Assembly: GCF_000708265.2 (NCBI RefSeq)
Contig: NZ_JCKI01000001.1
Coordinates: 682,001-746,000 of the forward strand
DNA length: 64,000 nucleotides
Direction: 5' to 3'
Source of the DNA: Pedobacter sp. R20-19
GTDB taxonomy: Bacteria > Bacteroidota > Bacteroidia > Sphingobacteriales > Sphingobacteriaceae
Shown: one piece after another, positions 18,117 through 26,659 of the stretch
How positions within the stretch are numbered: position 1 is the stretch's first letter
Layout: each line of letters begins with the position of its first letter
Made by a program: the position numbers and the translations under genes
Notes under the pieces: model-generated
What the model saw: only the letters and a program-made list of their open reading frames with translations
Database searches by the model: none
What the model was told of the DNA's origin: nothing

Positions 18117-19808
18117 ATGGCTGAGGTAATTAAAATGCCCAAAATGAGCGACACCATGACCGAAGGGGTTTTGGCGAAGTGGCATAAAAAAGTGGGCGAT
18201 AAAGTGAAAAGCGGCGATGTTTTGGCAGAAGTAGAAACTGACAAGGCAACAATGGATATGGAATCTTACTGGGATGGTACCCTTTTATACATTGGTGTAG
18301 AAGAAGGAACCGCTGTTCCTGTTGATGCGGTTATGGCCGTTATTGGTAAAGAGGGTGAAGATTACAAAGCGGCTTTAGAAACAGAAAAAGGTGGTGCAGA
18401 AGCTGAAAGCGAAAAGCCAAAAGCTGAAAGTGCTAATGCGTCTAAGGCTGAAGATAAAAAAGAAGAAGCTGCTCCTGCACAAGGTGGTGGTTTAAGTGAA
18501 GAAGAATTGGCAGAAAAAGGTGTTACAGTAATTCGGATGCCTTTGCTAAGTGATACCATGACAGAAGGCGTAATTGCTGAATGGCATAAAAAAGTTGGTG
18601 ATAAAGTAAAAGATGATGATGTTTTAGCTGATGTAGAAACCGATAAGGCGACTATGGAAGTGATGGGTTATGCAACGGGTACTTTACTGCACATTGGTGT
18701 TGAAAAAGGTTCAGCTGCTAAAGTAAATGGTATTATTGCCATTGTTGGTCCGGAAGGAACAGACGTTAGCGGAATCTTAGCTGGAGGAGCTCAAAGCGCT
18801 AAGCCTAAAGCTGAAAGCGAAGAAAAAACCGAAGCCCCTAAAGAAGAGAAAGAAACAACAACTTCTGATGCAACTTCAGCTCCGGTTGCAGAAGGTTCTT
18901 CTGATAGCCGTGTAAAAGCATCTCCTTTAGCAAAGAAAATTGCCAAAGACAAAGGCATTGATTTATCGCAGGTTGCTGGTAGTGCTGAAGGTGGTAGAAT
19001 CATTAAAAAAGATATCGAAAACTTCAAGGCGCCACAAGCAGAAAGCGAAAAGCCAAAAGCAGAAAGCAGCGAGCAACCTAAAGCAGTTGCAGCAGCCGCT
19101 CCGGTAATTCCTACTTTTGTTGGTGAGATTAAATTTACTGAGCAACCTGTTTCGCAAATGCGTAAAGTAATTGCCAAACGTTTAGCTGAAAGTTTATTCA
19201 CTGCTCCACATTTCTACTTAACAGTAAGTATTGATATGGATAATGCAATGGCTGCCCGTACTGCAATCAATGCTGTTGCTCCAGTTAAAGTTTCATTCAA
19301 CGATATCGTAATCAAAGCAGTTGCTGTAGCATTGAAGAAACACCCTGCAGTTAACTCATCATGGGGCGGAGATAAAATCCGTTTCAATGAACATACCAAT
19401 ATTGGTGTAGCGATGGCTGTTGAAGATGGTTTATTAGTGCCTGTTGTGCGTTTTGCCGATGGTAAATCATTATCACATATTTCAGCTGAAGTAAAAGATT
19501 TTGGTGGTAAAGCAAAAGCTAAAAAATTACAACCAGCAGATTGGGAAGGTTCTACCTTCACGGTATCTAATTTAGGTATGTTTGGTATTGATGAATTTAC
19601 TTCAATCATCAATTCTCCTGACGGTGCAATTTTATCGGTAGGTGCAATTCAGCAAGTTCCGGTAGTGAAAAATGGAGCAGTTGTTCCAGGTAACGTAATG
19701 AAGTTGACTTTAGGTTGCGATCACCGTGTGGTTGATGGTGCAACCGGAGCACAGTTCTTGCAAACCTTAAAAGGGTTATTAGAAGAGCCAATCAGATTAT
19801 TGGCGTAG
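18117..19808 (+). CDS. pdhC: Pyruvate dehydrogenase E2 (dihydrolipoamide acetyltransferase)
   Basis: A 563-residue core subunit that passes acetyl groups to CoA. It has two lipoyl domains with lipoylated lysines at residues 43 and 177, both in the motif ETDKATM; an E1/E3-binding domain (ASPLAKKIAKDKGIDL onward, about 265-300); and the acyltransferase domain with catalytic His536 and Asp540 in CDHRVVDGA. The domains are joined by Ala/Glu/Lys-rich flexible linkers in which the words AESEKPKAES and KPKAES recur. It is in an operon with E1 alpha and followed by a terminator. Confidence 0.97.
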   Translation: MAEVIKMPKMSDTMTEGVLAKWHKKVGDKVKSGDVLAEVETDKATMDMESYWDGTLLYIGVEEGTAVPVDAVMAVIGKEGEDYKAALETEKGGAEAESEKPKAESANASKAEDKKEEAAPAQGGGLSEEELAEKGVTVIRMPLLSDTMTEGVIAEWHKKVGDKVKDDDVLADVETDKATMEVMGYATGTLLHIGVEKGSAAKVNGIIAIVGPEGTDVSGILAGGAQSAKPKAESEEKTEAPKEEKETTTSDATSAPVAEGSSDSRVKASPLAKKIAKDKGIDLSQVAGSAEGGRIIKKDIENFKAPQAESEKPKAESSEQPKAVAAAAPVIPTFVGEIKFTEQPVSQMRKVIAKRLAESLFTAPHFYLTVSIDMDNAMAARTAINAVAPVKVSFNDIVIKAVAVALKKHPAVNSSWGGDKIRFNEHTNIGVAMAVEDGLLVPVVRFADGKSLSHISAEVKDFGGKAKAKKLQPADWEGSTFTVSNLGMFGIDEFTSIINSPDGAILSVGAIQQVPVVKNGAVVPGNVMKLTLGCDHRVVDGATGAQFLQTLKGLLEEPIRLLA

Positions 19809-19811
19809 TGT

Positions 19812-19843
19812 GAATTGTCATCCTGAGCTTGTCGAAGGATCTC
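19812..19843. repeat. REP-like intergenic repeat, GTCATCCTGAGCTTGTCGAAGG type
   Basis: The stretch at 19817-19841 reads GTCATCCTGAGC, TTGTCGAAGGATC and contains the interrupted inverted halves GATCCTTCGAC / GTCATCCTGAGC seen in a widespread family of Bacteroidota intergenic repeats. A degenerate relative lies at 21742-21777. The classification is from memory of such sequences. Confidence 0.5.
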
Positions 19844-19852
19844 ATAAATAAC

Positions 19853-19883
19853 AAAAGCCATCCTCAAAAAGGATGGCTTTTTT
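19853..19883 (+). terminator. Terminator of the pdhA-pdhC operon
   Basis: AAAAGCCATCCT (19853-19864) / AGGATGGCTTTT (19870-19881), a 12-base-pair stem with a five-base loop and trailing T residues. Confidence 0.9.
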
Positions 19884-19930
19884 GCGTTCAATACCATTTC
19901 TACATTTGGATGATAATTTTACTATTTTTG
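19881..19930 (+). promoter_or_regulatory. Possible promoter(s) of the DUF885 gene
   Basis: Two -7-like elements, TACATTTG (19901-19908) and TATTTTTG (19923-19930), lie ahead of the start at 19953. TTTG at 19881-19884 is 16 bases before the first, slightly short of the usual spacing. Confidence 0.4.
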
Positions 19931-19952
19931 AAGAGACCTTAACTCCAACTTA

Positions 19953-21734
19953 ATGAAAAAAATAACTTTTTTCGCACTTTGTGCTATTGCGTTACTATCC
20001 TGCAAGCAAAAAAACAAACAGGATAATGCAGTTAATAATCCACAGTTTGCTGCAATGTGCGAGCAATATTATCAGGAAGGTTTAAAGCTTAACCCTATTG
20101 GCGCAACCTATATTGGAGATGAGCATTATAATGATCTTTTGCCGAATGATGGTTCGCAGACATTTATCCGATCGGTGAAAGACTATAACCAACGTTATCT
20201 TGATAGTTTAGGTAAGTATGACCGGGAGGAATTATCTTCAGAAAATGATAAACTTTCTTATGATTATCTGAAAGATCAATTGAGTATTAACCTGGAGGGA
20301 TTAAAATACCATTCAGAATATCTTCCCTTTAACCAGATGTTTGCTTTACCACTAACCATCGGGCAGTTAGGATCCGGTACTGGTGCGCAGCCCTTCAAAA
20401 CTGTGAAAAATTATGAAGACTGGCTGAAACGGGTAACTGCATTTTCAGTGTGGGCCGATACGGCAATTGCTAATTTTAAGAAAGGCGCAAAAGCAGGTAT
20501 AGTGTTGCCGAAAGCACTTGTCGTTAAAATGATTCCTCAAATGCAGAGCATGGTAGTTTCTAATCCTGAAAAGAGTCTTTTTTATGGTCCGATAAATGCC
20601 TTGCCTGAAAGTTTTTCAGCCGCTGATAAACAAAAAATTACAGCAGAATACCGCAATGCAATTACCAACGTCATCGTTCCGACTTATAAAAAGTTAGGTG
20701 ATTTTCTTCAGCATGAATACTTGCCTAAAGCCAGAACAACTTCTGGATATTCGGCCATGCCGGGCGGTTTGGCATGGTATACTTACCTGGTAAAACAACA
20801 AACCACGACCAATAAGACGCCTGAGGAAATTTATCAAACGGGATTAAAAGAGGTGGCACGGATTAAGGGACAAATGGATAGTATCAAAAACCTGGTTGGT
20901 TTTAAGGGTGATTTAAAAGCATTTTTTGAATACATGAAAACGGATAAGAAATTTATGCCTTATCAAACACCAAAAGAAGTTTTAGCTGCTTTTGAAAGCA
21001 TCCATCAACGGATGAAACCGAATTTAAAAAAGATGTTTGACGTGGAGCCAAAAACACCTTTTGAGATTCGCCAGACGGAAGCTTTCAGGGCTGCCTCTGC
21101 AAGTGCTGAATATAATCAGGGTTCAGCTGATGGTAAACGCCCAGGGGTATTTTATGTGCCCATTCTGGATGCCAGGACATTTAATACGACTTCAGGAATG
21201 GAGTCTCTATTTTTACATGAAGCTATTCCGGGTCACCATTACCAGATTTCTTTAACTCAGGAAAATAAGTTGCTTCCAAACTTCCGCCGTTTTGGTGGTC
21301 ATAATGCTTATGTTGAGGGTTGGGCACTTTATTGCGAATCTTTAGGAAAGGAACTAGGTTTATATCAGGATCCTTATCAGCATATGGGTGCTTTGGGTGA
21401 TGAAATGCACCGGGCGATTCGTTTGGTTGTTGATGTTGCCATTCACACGAAAAATATGAGCAGGGAACAAGCTATTAAATATATGACGGATCATGAAGCA
21501 ATCAGTACAGAAGGTGCTACAGCTGAAATTGAGCGTTATATGGGAATTCCTGCGCAAGCCTTGGGTTATAAAACTGGAGCAATGAAAATCCGCGAACTGA
21601 GAAGTAAATATGAGAAACAACTAGGGGCGAAGTTTAAGTTAGCGTCCTTCCACACGGCAGTTTTAAAGGATGGTTCTTTCCCGCTTTCGGTATTTGAATC
21701 CAAAATGGATGCATGGGCGGAAGGACAAAAGTAG
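19953..21734 (+). CDS. DUF885-family lipoprotein, putative metallopeptidase
   Basis: A 593-residue exported lipoprotein (signal 1-16, ALLSC) of the DUF885 family, which is distantly related to M2/M3-like zinc peptidases. The conserved core contains LFLHEAIPGHHYQ, an HExxxxH-type zinc motif, then YVEGWALYCESLGKELG with a glutamate likely to complete the site, and DPYQHMGALGDEMHRAIRLVVD near the C-terminus. Substrate and cleavage specificity are not known. It appears to be transcribed alone. Confidence 0.87.
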   Translation: MKKITFFALCAIALLSCKQKNKQDNAVNNPQFAAMCEQYYQEGLKLNPIGATYIGDEHYNDLLPNDGSQTFIRSVKDYNQRYLDSLGKYDREELSSENDKLSYDYLKDQLSINLEGLKYHSEYLPFNQMFALPLTIGQLGSGTGAQPFKTVKNYEDWLKRVTAFSVWADTAIANFKKGAKAGIVLPKALVVKMIPQMQSMVVSNPEKSLFYGPINALPESFSAADKQKITAEYRNAITNVIVPTYKKLGDFLQHEYLPKARTTSGYSAMPGGLAWYTYLVKQQTTTNKTPEEIYQTGLKEVARIKGQMDSIKNLVGFKGDLKAFFEYMKTDKKFMPYQTPKEVLAAFESIHQRMKPNLKKMFDVEPKTPFEIRQTEAFRAASASAEYNQGSADGKRPGVFYVPILDARTFNTTSGMESLFLHEAIPGHHYQISLTQENKLLPNFRRFGGHNAYVEGWALYCESLGKELGLYQDPYQHMGALGDEMHRAIRLVVDVAIHTKNMSREQAIKYMTDHEAISTEGATAEIERYMGIPAQALGYKTGAMKIRELRSKYEKQLGAKFKLASFHTAVLKDGSFPLSVFESKMDAWAEGQK

Positions 21735-21741
21735 ATATGTT

Positions 21742-21777
21742 GTCACTTCTAATCTCATAGTGAGTTTGTCGAAGTTA
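21742..21777. repeat. Degenerate REP-like repeat
   Basis: TGTCACTTCTAATCTCATAGTGAGTTTGTCGAAGTTAT-like tract (split: TGTCACTTCTAATC, then AGTGAGTTTGTCGAAG). It resembles a decayed copy of the element at 19812-19843. Confidence 0.3.
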
Positions 21778-21897
21778 TGCTAAGCATTTAGATAAGATAA
21801 GTATGACAATCTATGGTTATTTTGATAAGTGTTTTTTAAAGGTTATTTGGTCAAAGCTTAACTAGCATGAGCAATATTTTAAATGAGCTAATCAATA

Positions 21898-21971
21898 ACG
21901 TGGGCTATTTTTCTAATTATTGGTCCACGTTATATGGTGCATGGACAAAAAATGCTTAAATTAGCCCATGT
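21898..21971. repeat. Four-box palindromic element upstream of fic
   Basis: A 74-base element with outer arms ACGTGGGCTA (21898-21907) and TAGCCCATGT (21962-21971), and inner arms GTCCACGT (21923-21930) and GCATGGAC (21939-21946). Each box has a GTGGRC-like core in alternating orientation. It ends 20 bases before the fic start codon, so it overlaps the expected promoter. A sister element of 73 bases lies after the gene. Confidence 0.65.
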
Positions 21972-21991
21972 ATTAATATTATAGATTACAA

Positions 21992-23122
21992 ATGGCTAAA
22001 CTACATAAGATACCAAATTTGCCATTACAACAGGATGTTGAAACAAAGGCCGTATTAAAAAGACTTAATATGGTACGTTCTGCATTAGCTGGATTGAATG
22101 GGGTAGCAGAAAGTATCCCAAATGAAAGGATAATATTGAATACTCTTTCTTTACAGGAAGCAAAGGATAGTTCTGCAATAGAAAACATTGTTACTACACA
22201 TGACGAGCTTTATACTAGCGATAGCATTACTCGTCAATTTACCAGTCAAGCGGCGAAAGAAGTTTATAATTATGCACAAGCTCTTCTGGAAGGGTTTGAT
22301 CAGGTTAGAGAAAGTGGACTCATCACCATAAATCACATTCTTAAACTGCAAGCCTTGCTTGAAGAAAATGATGCCGGATTTAGGAAAGTACCGGGAACTG
22401 CTTTAAAGAATGATCTGACGGGTGAGACTGTGTATACTCCACCTCAGGAACATGATAAAATCATTGAATTAATGAGTAATCTTGAAACATTCATTAATGA
22501 TGGAGAACTCACTGATCTTGATCCGGTTGTGAAAATGGCCATTATCCACCATCAATTTGAAAGTATCCATCCATTTTATGATGGAAATGGAAGAACCGGA
22601 CGTATTATAAACATTCTATATCTGATAAAAGAAAACTTGCTTAAGTTGCCAATACTTTACTTAAGTAGATATATTAATCAAAATAAAACAACCTATTATC
22701 ATTTGTTGCAAGAAACAAGGGAAACTAATAATTGGGAGCCATGGATTCTGTATATGCTTGATGCTGTTGAAGAAACCGCATTACAAACTTCATATATTAT
22801 TAAGGAAATCAAAAAGCTTATGTTACTTCATAAACAAAAAATCCGATCTGAGCTTCCCAAAATCTATTCACAAGACTTGATTAATAGTCTTTTCAAACAT
22901 CCTTATACGAAAATCGAGTTCATAAAAAATGATCTTAGAATAGCAAGAAAAACTGCAGGGAGATATCTTGATCAACTTTGTGAAACAGGATTAATTACAA
23001 AGAATAAGATTGGAAAGGAAAATTATTATTTTAATAATGATTTAATTGAACTTCTCATTAATGTGAGCAGTTTAAAAAAGGAAAAGGTTGAGCGCATCAA
23101 CATTATAACTGAACACAATTAA
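21992..23122 (+). CDS. SoFic-like Fic AMP-transferase with C-terminal winged helix
   Basis: A 376-residue class II Fic protein that should transfer AMP from ATP to a protein hydroxyl. The catalytic motif HPFYDGNGRTGR begins at His193. The N-terminal inhibitory helix motif (S/T)xxxE(G/N) is present as S60-S-A-I-E64-N, where the glutamate blocks ATP until displaced. The YTPP flap region and LPILYLSRYI after the core match the Shewanella SoFic protein as I recall it. Residues about 290-365 (TKIEFIKNDLRIARKTAGRYLDQL, then GLITKN) look like a winged helix-turn-helix. No antitoxin gene adjoins. Two related palindromic elements bracket the gene. Confidence 0.93.
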   Translation: MAKLHKIPNLPLQQDVETKAVLKRLNMVRSALAGLNGVAESIPNERIILNTLSLQEAKDSSAIENIVTTHDELYTSDSITRQFTSQAAKEVYNYAQALLEGFDQVRESGLITINHILKLQALLEENDAGFRKVPGTALKNDLTGETVYTPPQEHDKIIELMSNLETFINDGELTDLDPVVKMAIIHHQFESIHPFYDGNGRTGRIINILYLIKENLLKLPILYLSRYINQNKTTYYHLLQETRETNNWEPWILYMLDAVEETALQTSYIIKEIKKLMLLHKQKIRSELPKIYSQDLINSLFKHPYTKIEFIKNDLRIARKTAGRYLDQLCETGLITKNKIGKENYYFNNDLIELLINVSSLKKEKVERINIITEHN

Positions 23123-23139
23123 ATTTTTAAATGGCATAA

Positions 23140-23212
23140 ACGTGGGTCAAAAAATAAAAAAAAGACACACGTTTTTAGTATGTGGACAAAATATATAAAA
23201 ATTGACCCACGT
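23140..23212. repeat. Four-box palindromic element downstream of fic
   Basis: A 73-base element with perfect outer arms ACGTGGGTCAA (23140-23150) / TTGACCCACGT (23202-23212) and inner boxes ACACACGT (23165-23172) and ATGTGGAC (23180-23187). Box order, orientation and spacing match the element at 21898-21971, while the linkers are A/T-rich and different. It begins 17 bases after the fic stop codon. Confidence 0.65.
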
Positions 23213-23340
23213 AAGTCTTAATGATTTGAGAAGCCCACTTGCCTGTAAAGCAGATGTAAATCCTTCAAAAGATTAAGCATCTTCAATAAACAGAACAAAC
23301 CCTTTCCATCTTGCTTTGTTAATAAATAAACATCATAATT

Positions 23341-23892
23341 ATGAACAAAGAAAAATTAATACAGGAAGCTTACCTTGTATCACATACAATAGCGGAAAAT
23401 GGAGACTTTCCCAATAATCCAAAATTACCTTTAATGATTTATAAAGGAGCTTTTCTGATTCATCCTGATGAGACCGAAGAAGCGATTAAAAAAGTCTTCG
23501 CCCAGAACGGATATACAAATGCCTGGGTAGATGGAATTTTTGATTACCAACATTATCATAGCAATACTCACGAAGTGATGGGCGTTTACTGCGGTAAAGC
23601 AGAAGTTCAGTTTGGTGGGGAACATGGCGTATGCATTGAACTTGATAAAGGTGATGTTGTGATGATCCCGGCAGGTGTAGCACACATGAAATTGCATGCT
23701 AGTAAAGACTTTACCGTTGTTGGGGCTTATCCAAATGGAGCAGAGTATAATATGAAATACGGTAAGCCTGAAGAGCGCCCGCAAGCTGATGAAGAAATTG
23801 CTAATGTGAAAAATCCAGATAATGATCCTGTTTATGGTAGTAAAGGTCATTTATTCGAATGCTGGTACAACCAAAAATGCGCAAATGTTTAA
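23341..23892 (+). CDS. Cupin-domain protein
   Basis: A 183-residue cytoplasmic protein with a single cupin barrel in its C-terminal two thirds. The two cupin motifs are recognisable: YQHYHSNTHEVMGVYCGKAEVQFGG (metal-binding His and Glu residues) and GDVVMIPAGVAHMKLHAS. It is close to a group of uncharacterised cupins of about 160-180 residues; ligand or reaction is unknown. Single gene, with no obvious partner. Confidence 0.85.
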   Translation: MNKEKLIQEAYLVSHTIAENGDFPNNPKLPLMIYKGAFLIHPDETEEAIKKVFAQNGYTNAWVDGIFDYQHYHSNTHEVMGVYCGKAEVQFGGEHGVCIELDKGDVVMIPAGVAHMKLHASKDFTVVGAYPNGAEYNMKYGKPEERPQADEEIANVKNPDNDPVYGSKGHLFECWYNQKCANV

Positions 23893-23960
23893 AACTCTTT
23901 CCAATTAACCGTCTAAAATTCTTTAATTTTCGGGTTTTAAATCCCTACTTTTTAATATAA

Positions 23961-25190
23961 ATGAATTTTAGATATATATGTTCAGCATTAGCCCTCTCCA
24001 TAACTTTATTAACAGCTTGTAATAGTAAAAAGGCTGAAGAGAAAAAGGCAGCTGATGCAAAAATCCGCGTGAAAGAAGATGATAAAGCGGATAGTATTTT
24101 AATTGCATACGATCCTGCAAAAGGAGATAAGTGGATCGCTGATTTTGTACAGAACCTGCATAAAAAATATGGGTTTAATGGAAATATGCTGGTTGCGAAG
24201 GATGGTAAAATATTATATGAAAAAGCAATTGGCTGGGCAGATTATTTACATCGCGATAGCTTAAAGATAAATTCTGAGTTTGAACTGGCTTCGATTACTA
24301 AAACTTTTACCGGAACAGCAATTATGCAATTGGTAGAAGCTGGTAAACTGTCGTTAAACGATAACGTAAAGAAGTTTTTTCCAAACTTTCCTTATGATGG
24401 CATTACCGTAAAATTACTTCTTAGTCATCGTAGTGGAATGATGAATTATGTTTATTTCATTGATGACATCTGGAGAAAAGAAAAACGCCCGATGAAAAAA
24501 GGTGTAACCAACCAAGAGGTAATGAACGTGATTGCCGAACGCAAACCAAATCCTTATACTAAACCAGATAATCGCTTTCATTATAACAACTCTAATTTTA
24601 TGGTGTTAGGAGCGATCATTGAAAAGGTTACAGGACAGCGCTATTCACAATACATGATGGAACATGTTTTTAAACCTGCAGGCTTGAAACATACGCATGT
24701 ATACAGCACTACCGAATATGAAAAAATTCCGGTTGATGTGGTAGGGCATGATCGAACATGGAAGTATTCTGTTGCACAGAATTTTTTAGATGGGCCAGTG
24801 GGAGATAAGGGAATTTACAGTACATTACACGATTTGGTTCTATTTGATAAGTATCTGAAAAATGGACGATTAATCACTAAAAAAAGTAGTGATTCATCAT
24901 ACGTTGGGCGTAATAAGCCTGTAAATGGTCACTTTAACTATGGCTATGGCTGGAGGATGTTTGATGGCGAAAAGATGGATAAAGTAGTATATCATACCGG
25001 ATGGTGGCATGGTTTCAGGCACATCTATGTTCGTGATTTAGATAAAAACATCATCGTAATATTTTTAGGAAATTTAACTAACGGAAGTTTAATGCATCTG
25101 GATGATTTATACAAACACTTGAATATGCCAATCATCCGTAAAGGTGCTTATCATGGAAACGGGAGCTTACCGGGCTCCGATGAAGATTAA
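23961..25190 (+). CDS. Beta-lactamase-fold serine hydrolase lipoprotein (class C / S12)
   Basis: A 409-residue lipoprotein (signal 1-19, LLTAC). The penicillin-binding-protein fold is shown by Ser111-I-T-Lys114 (ELASITKTFTG), the tyrosine motif YNNSNFMVLG and the third motif HTGWWHG. Such S12 enzymes range from D-Ala-D-Ala peptidases and esterases to beta-lactamases; a charged spacer after the lipid anchor and the lack of a tight AmpC signature point to a peptidase or esterase rather than a true beta-lactamase. It is followed after five bases by a membrane protein and is probably co-transcribed with it. Confidence 0.88.
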   Translation: MNFRYICSALALSITLLTACNSKKAEEKKAADAKIRVKEDDKADSILIAYDPAKGDKWIADFVQNLHKKYGFNGNMLVAKDGKILYEKAIGWADYLHRDSLKINSEFELASITKTFTGTAIMQLVEAGKLSLNDNVKKFFPNFPYDGITVKLLLSHRSGMMNYVYFIDDIWRKEKRPMKKGVTNQEVMNVIAERKPNPYTKPDNRFHYNNSNFMVLGAIIEKVTGQRYSQYMMEHVFKPAGLKHTHVYSTTEYEKIPVDVVGHDRTWKYSVAQNFLDGPVGDKGIYSTLHDLVLFDKYLKNGRLITKKSSDSSYVGRNKPVNGHFNYGYGWRMFDGEKMDKVVYHTGWWHGFRHIYVRDLDKNIIVIFLGNLTNGSLMHLDDLYKHLNMPIIRKGAYHGNGSLPGSDED

Positions 25191-25195
25191 TTTTT

Positions 25196-26179
25196 ATGGC
25201 AAAGACAAAATGGATTATTGAGCCAAATACGCTCACCATTTATCCGAAACGGAATTTACGGATAGTTGGATTGGTTTTTTTTATTCTCTTTTTGGGGCTT
25301 GTTTACTTTCTTTCTACCCAAATGAATGGCTATTCTCAAAACACTACCTTAACTTACTGTGGGGTACTATTAATGGTTCCTTTACTTTTGGTATTGATGG
25401 CAGAATCCAAATTAATCTTTAATGGAACAGATAGAAAATTATATCGGAAGATTGGTTTTTTACCCGTTGGTTCTATTCCATTTGATGATATTGCTGCTGT
25501 TGATTCTTATGAAGTTTATGGTGGAGGTTACAGCTATCGGTTATTTAAAAAAAGCAACAGACATGGAAAAGGCTTGGCGGTGTCTAATGGTTATAGTAAG
25601 GTTACCGATGCTAATCTGATTCAATATCAGAATGAGGTTTTACCCAAAATTGATGAACTTGTTTTTGCTAATGCACCTATAATTCCGAAGCAAACCATTT
25701 ATGATTTTGAATTCTTTAAGGAAGAAGGAGGCGTTTATCAATTAAAACAACAGAAAATTGGTGGTGTTATTTTTGGTTTAATCATGATAGGCATTACTGT
25801 TGCCATTTTACTCAATCCAAATTTTATGGCTGATGAAAATGCCTTTAAAAGGATTTTGGTGACTTACTTTCCACTTATAATTGGCCTGGTGTTTTTCTAT
25901 ATGATTTTTTCGAGTGTTAAATTTGATAAAAACCAACAAAAGTTAATCCACTCTACTTTCGGCGGACGTAGGGTGAAGGAATATGCTTTTAACGATATTA
26001 TCCGTTTCCAGATTATTAGAAAAACTACCAACCTCATTTATTCAGGTACAGAGGTTAATGCAGAGATTTATCTGCCAGTTAAAGATAAAATGCATGTCAT
26101 GTCTTTAAAGAGTTTTATGGGTACAAAAAAGATTGATCGCTTTCTTGATGAACTTAATACTATCCTTGGAAGAATTTAA
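25196..26179 (+). CDS. Uncharacterised membrane protein with two duplicated halves
   Basis: A 327-residue protein with two pairs of hydrophobic helices, near 22-42 and 52-70 and again near 185-205 and 215-235. Each pair is followed by a soluble beta-rich stretch starting with similar wording: KLIFNGTDRKLYRKIGFLP and KFDKNQQKLIHSTFGGRR. This suggests an internal duplication of a module of the type TM-TM-PH-like domain. I know no named family. It starts five bases after the serine hydrolase gene, so the pair may act together at the envelope. Confidence 0.65.
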   Translation: MAKTKWIIEPNTLTIYPKRNLRIVGLVFFILFLGLVYFLSTQMNGYSQNTTLTYCGVLLMVPLLLVLMAESKLIFNGTDRKLYRKIGFLPVGSIPFDDIAAVDSYEVYGGGYSYRLFKKSNRHGKGLAVSNGYSKVTDANLIQYQNEVLPKIDELVFANAPIIPKQTIYDFEFFKEEGGVYQLKQQKIGGVIFGLIMIGITVAILLNPNFMADENAFKRILVTYFPLIIGLVFFYMIFSSVKFDKNQQKLIHSTFGGRRVKEYAFNDIIRFQIIRKTTNLIYSGTEVNAEIYLPVKDKMHVMSLKSFMGTKKIDRFLDELNTILGRI

Positions 26180-26249
26180 TTGGTTGATGGATCTGAAATT
26201 TAACTTACAAACCTATCTGTAGCAAAATTATTGCTGCTATCCTTTTTCT

Positions 26250-26276
26250 TTTGCAAACCAATTCAACTTAGTTTCG
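26250..26276 (+). promoter_or_regulatory. Possible promoter of the YbaB-family gene
   Basis: TTTG (26250-26253), a 15-base spacer and TAGTTTCG (26269-26276) resemble the -33/-7 pair, with a short spacer and one -7 mismatch. Confidence 0.35.
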
Positions 26277-26296
26277 TTTACTATTAAAATAACAAT

Positions 26297-26602
26297 ATGT
26301 TCGATAAATTATTTGCAGCACAACAAAAGGCTGAGGAAATTAAAAAACGTTTAGATACCATTTCTGTATTTGGTGAAGTTGAAAATGGCGCTATTAAGAT
26401 TACAGCAACGGCTAATAAAGCCATTACTGGTGTAGCTATTGATGATGAATTTTTAAAAAATGCAGATAAGGAAGAATTAGAAGAATTACTTTTAACCGCA
26501 ATTAATAAAGCACTTGCAAATGCTGAAGAAGTAAGTGCTACGGAAATGCAGGCCTCAGCACAAGATATGCTGGGTGGTTTAGGTGGCATGTTTGGGCAAT
26601 AA
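26297..26602 (+). CDS. YbaB/EbfC-family nucleoid-associated protein
   Basis: A 101-residue homodimeric DNA-binding protein. It shows the N-terminal helix (MFDKLFAAQQKAEEIKKRL), the beta-sheet VEVEVTANKAITGV-like segment (here GAIKITATANKAITGVAID), DKEELEELLLTAINKALANAEEV and a methionine/glycine-rich tail (MLGGLGGMFGQ) found across the family. Length is normal. In many bacteria ybaB neighbours recR and dnaX, but not here. It probably binds DNA broadly and influences gene expression. Confidence 0.9.
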   Translation: MFDKLFAAQQKAEEIKKRLDTISVFGEVENGAIKITATANKAITGVAIDDEFLKNADKEELEELLLTAINKALANAEEVSATEMQASAQDMLGGLGGMFGQ

Positions 26603-26659
26603 GTACAAGCCTAAGTACTCTTTTACATTGTTCAGTATATAATAATTAATCCCAATAAT

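Noticed and set aside
18791..19201. 136-residue open frame on the minus strand inside pdhC
   Set aside because: It is the antisense of the Ala/Glu/Lys linkers of E2, which naturally yields Leu/Ser/Ala-rich open frames; no start context or family.
21992..23122. Fic-antitoxin (FicTA or Doc-Phd) toxin system
   Set aside because: The inhibitory helix is within the protein itself, and no small partner gene adjoins, so it is a class II Fic protein, not a two-gene toxin system.
23431..23850. 139-residue minus-strand frame inside the cupin gene
   Set aside because: Fully antisense to a recognised cupin domain; no independent support.
23961..25190. Antibiotic resistance beta-lactamase
   Set aside because: The fold and SxxK, YxN and HTG motifs fit S12 hydrolases in general; nothing specific for beta-lactam hydrolysis was seen.
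26284..26589. 101-residue minus-strand frame mirroring ybaB
   Set aside because: Exact mirror of the YbaB coding region, with Ser/Ala-rich translation.
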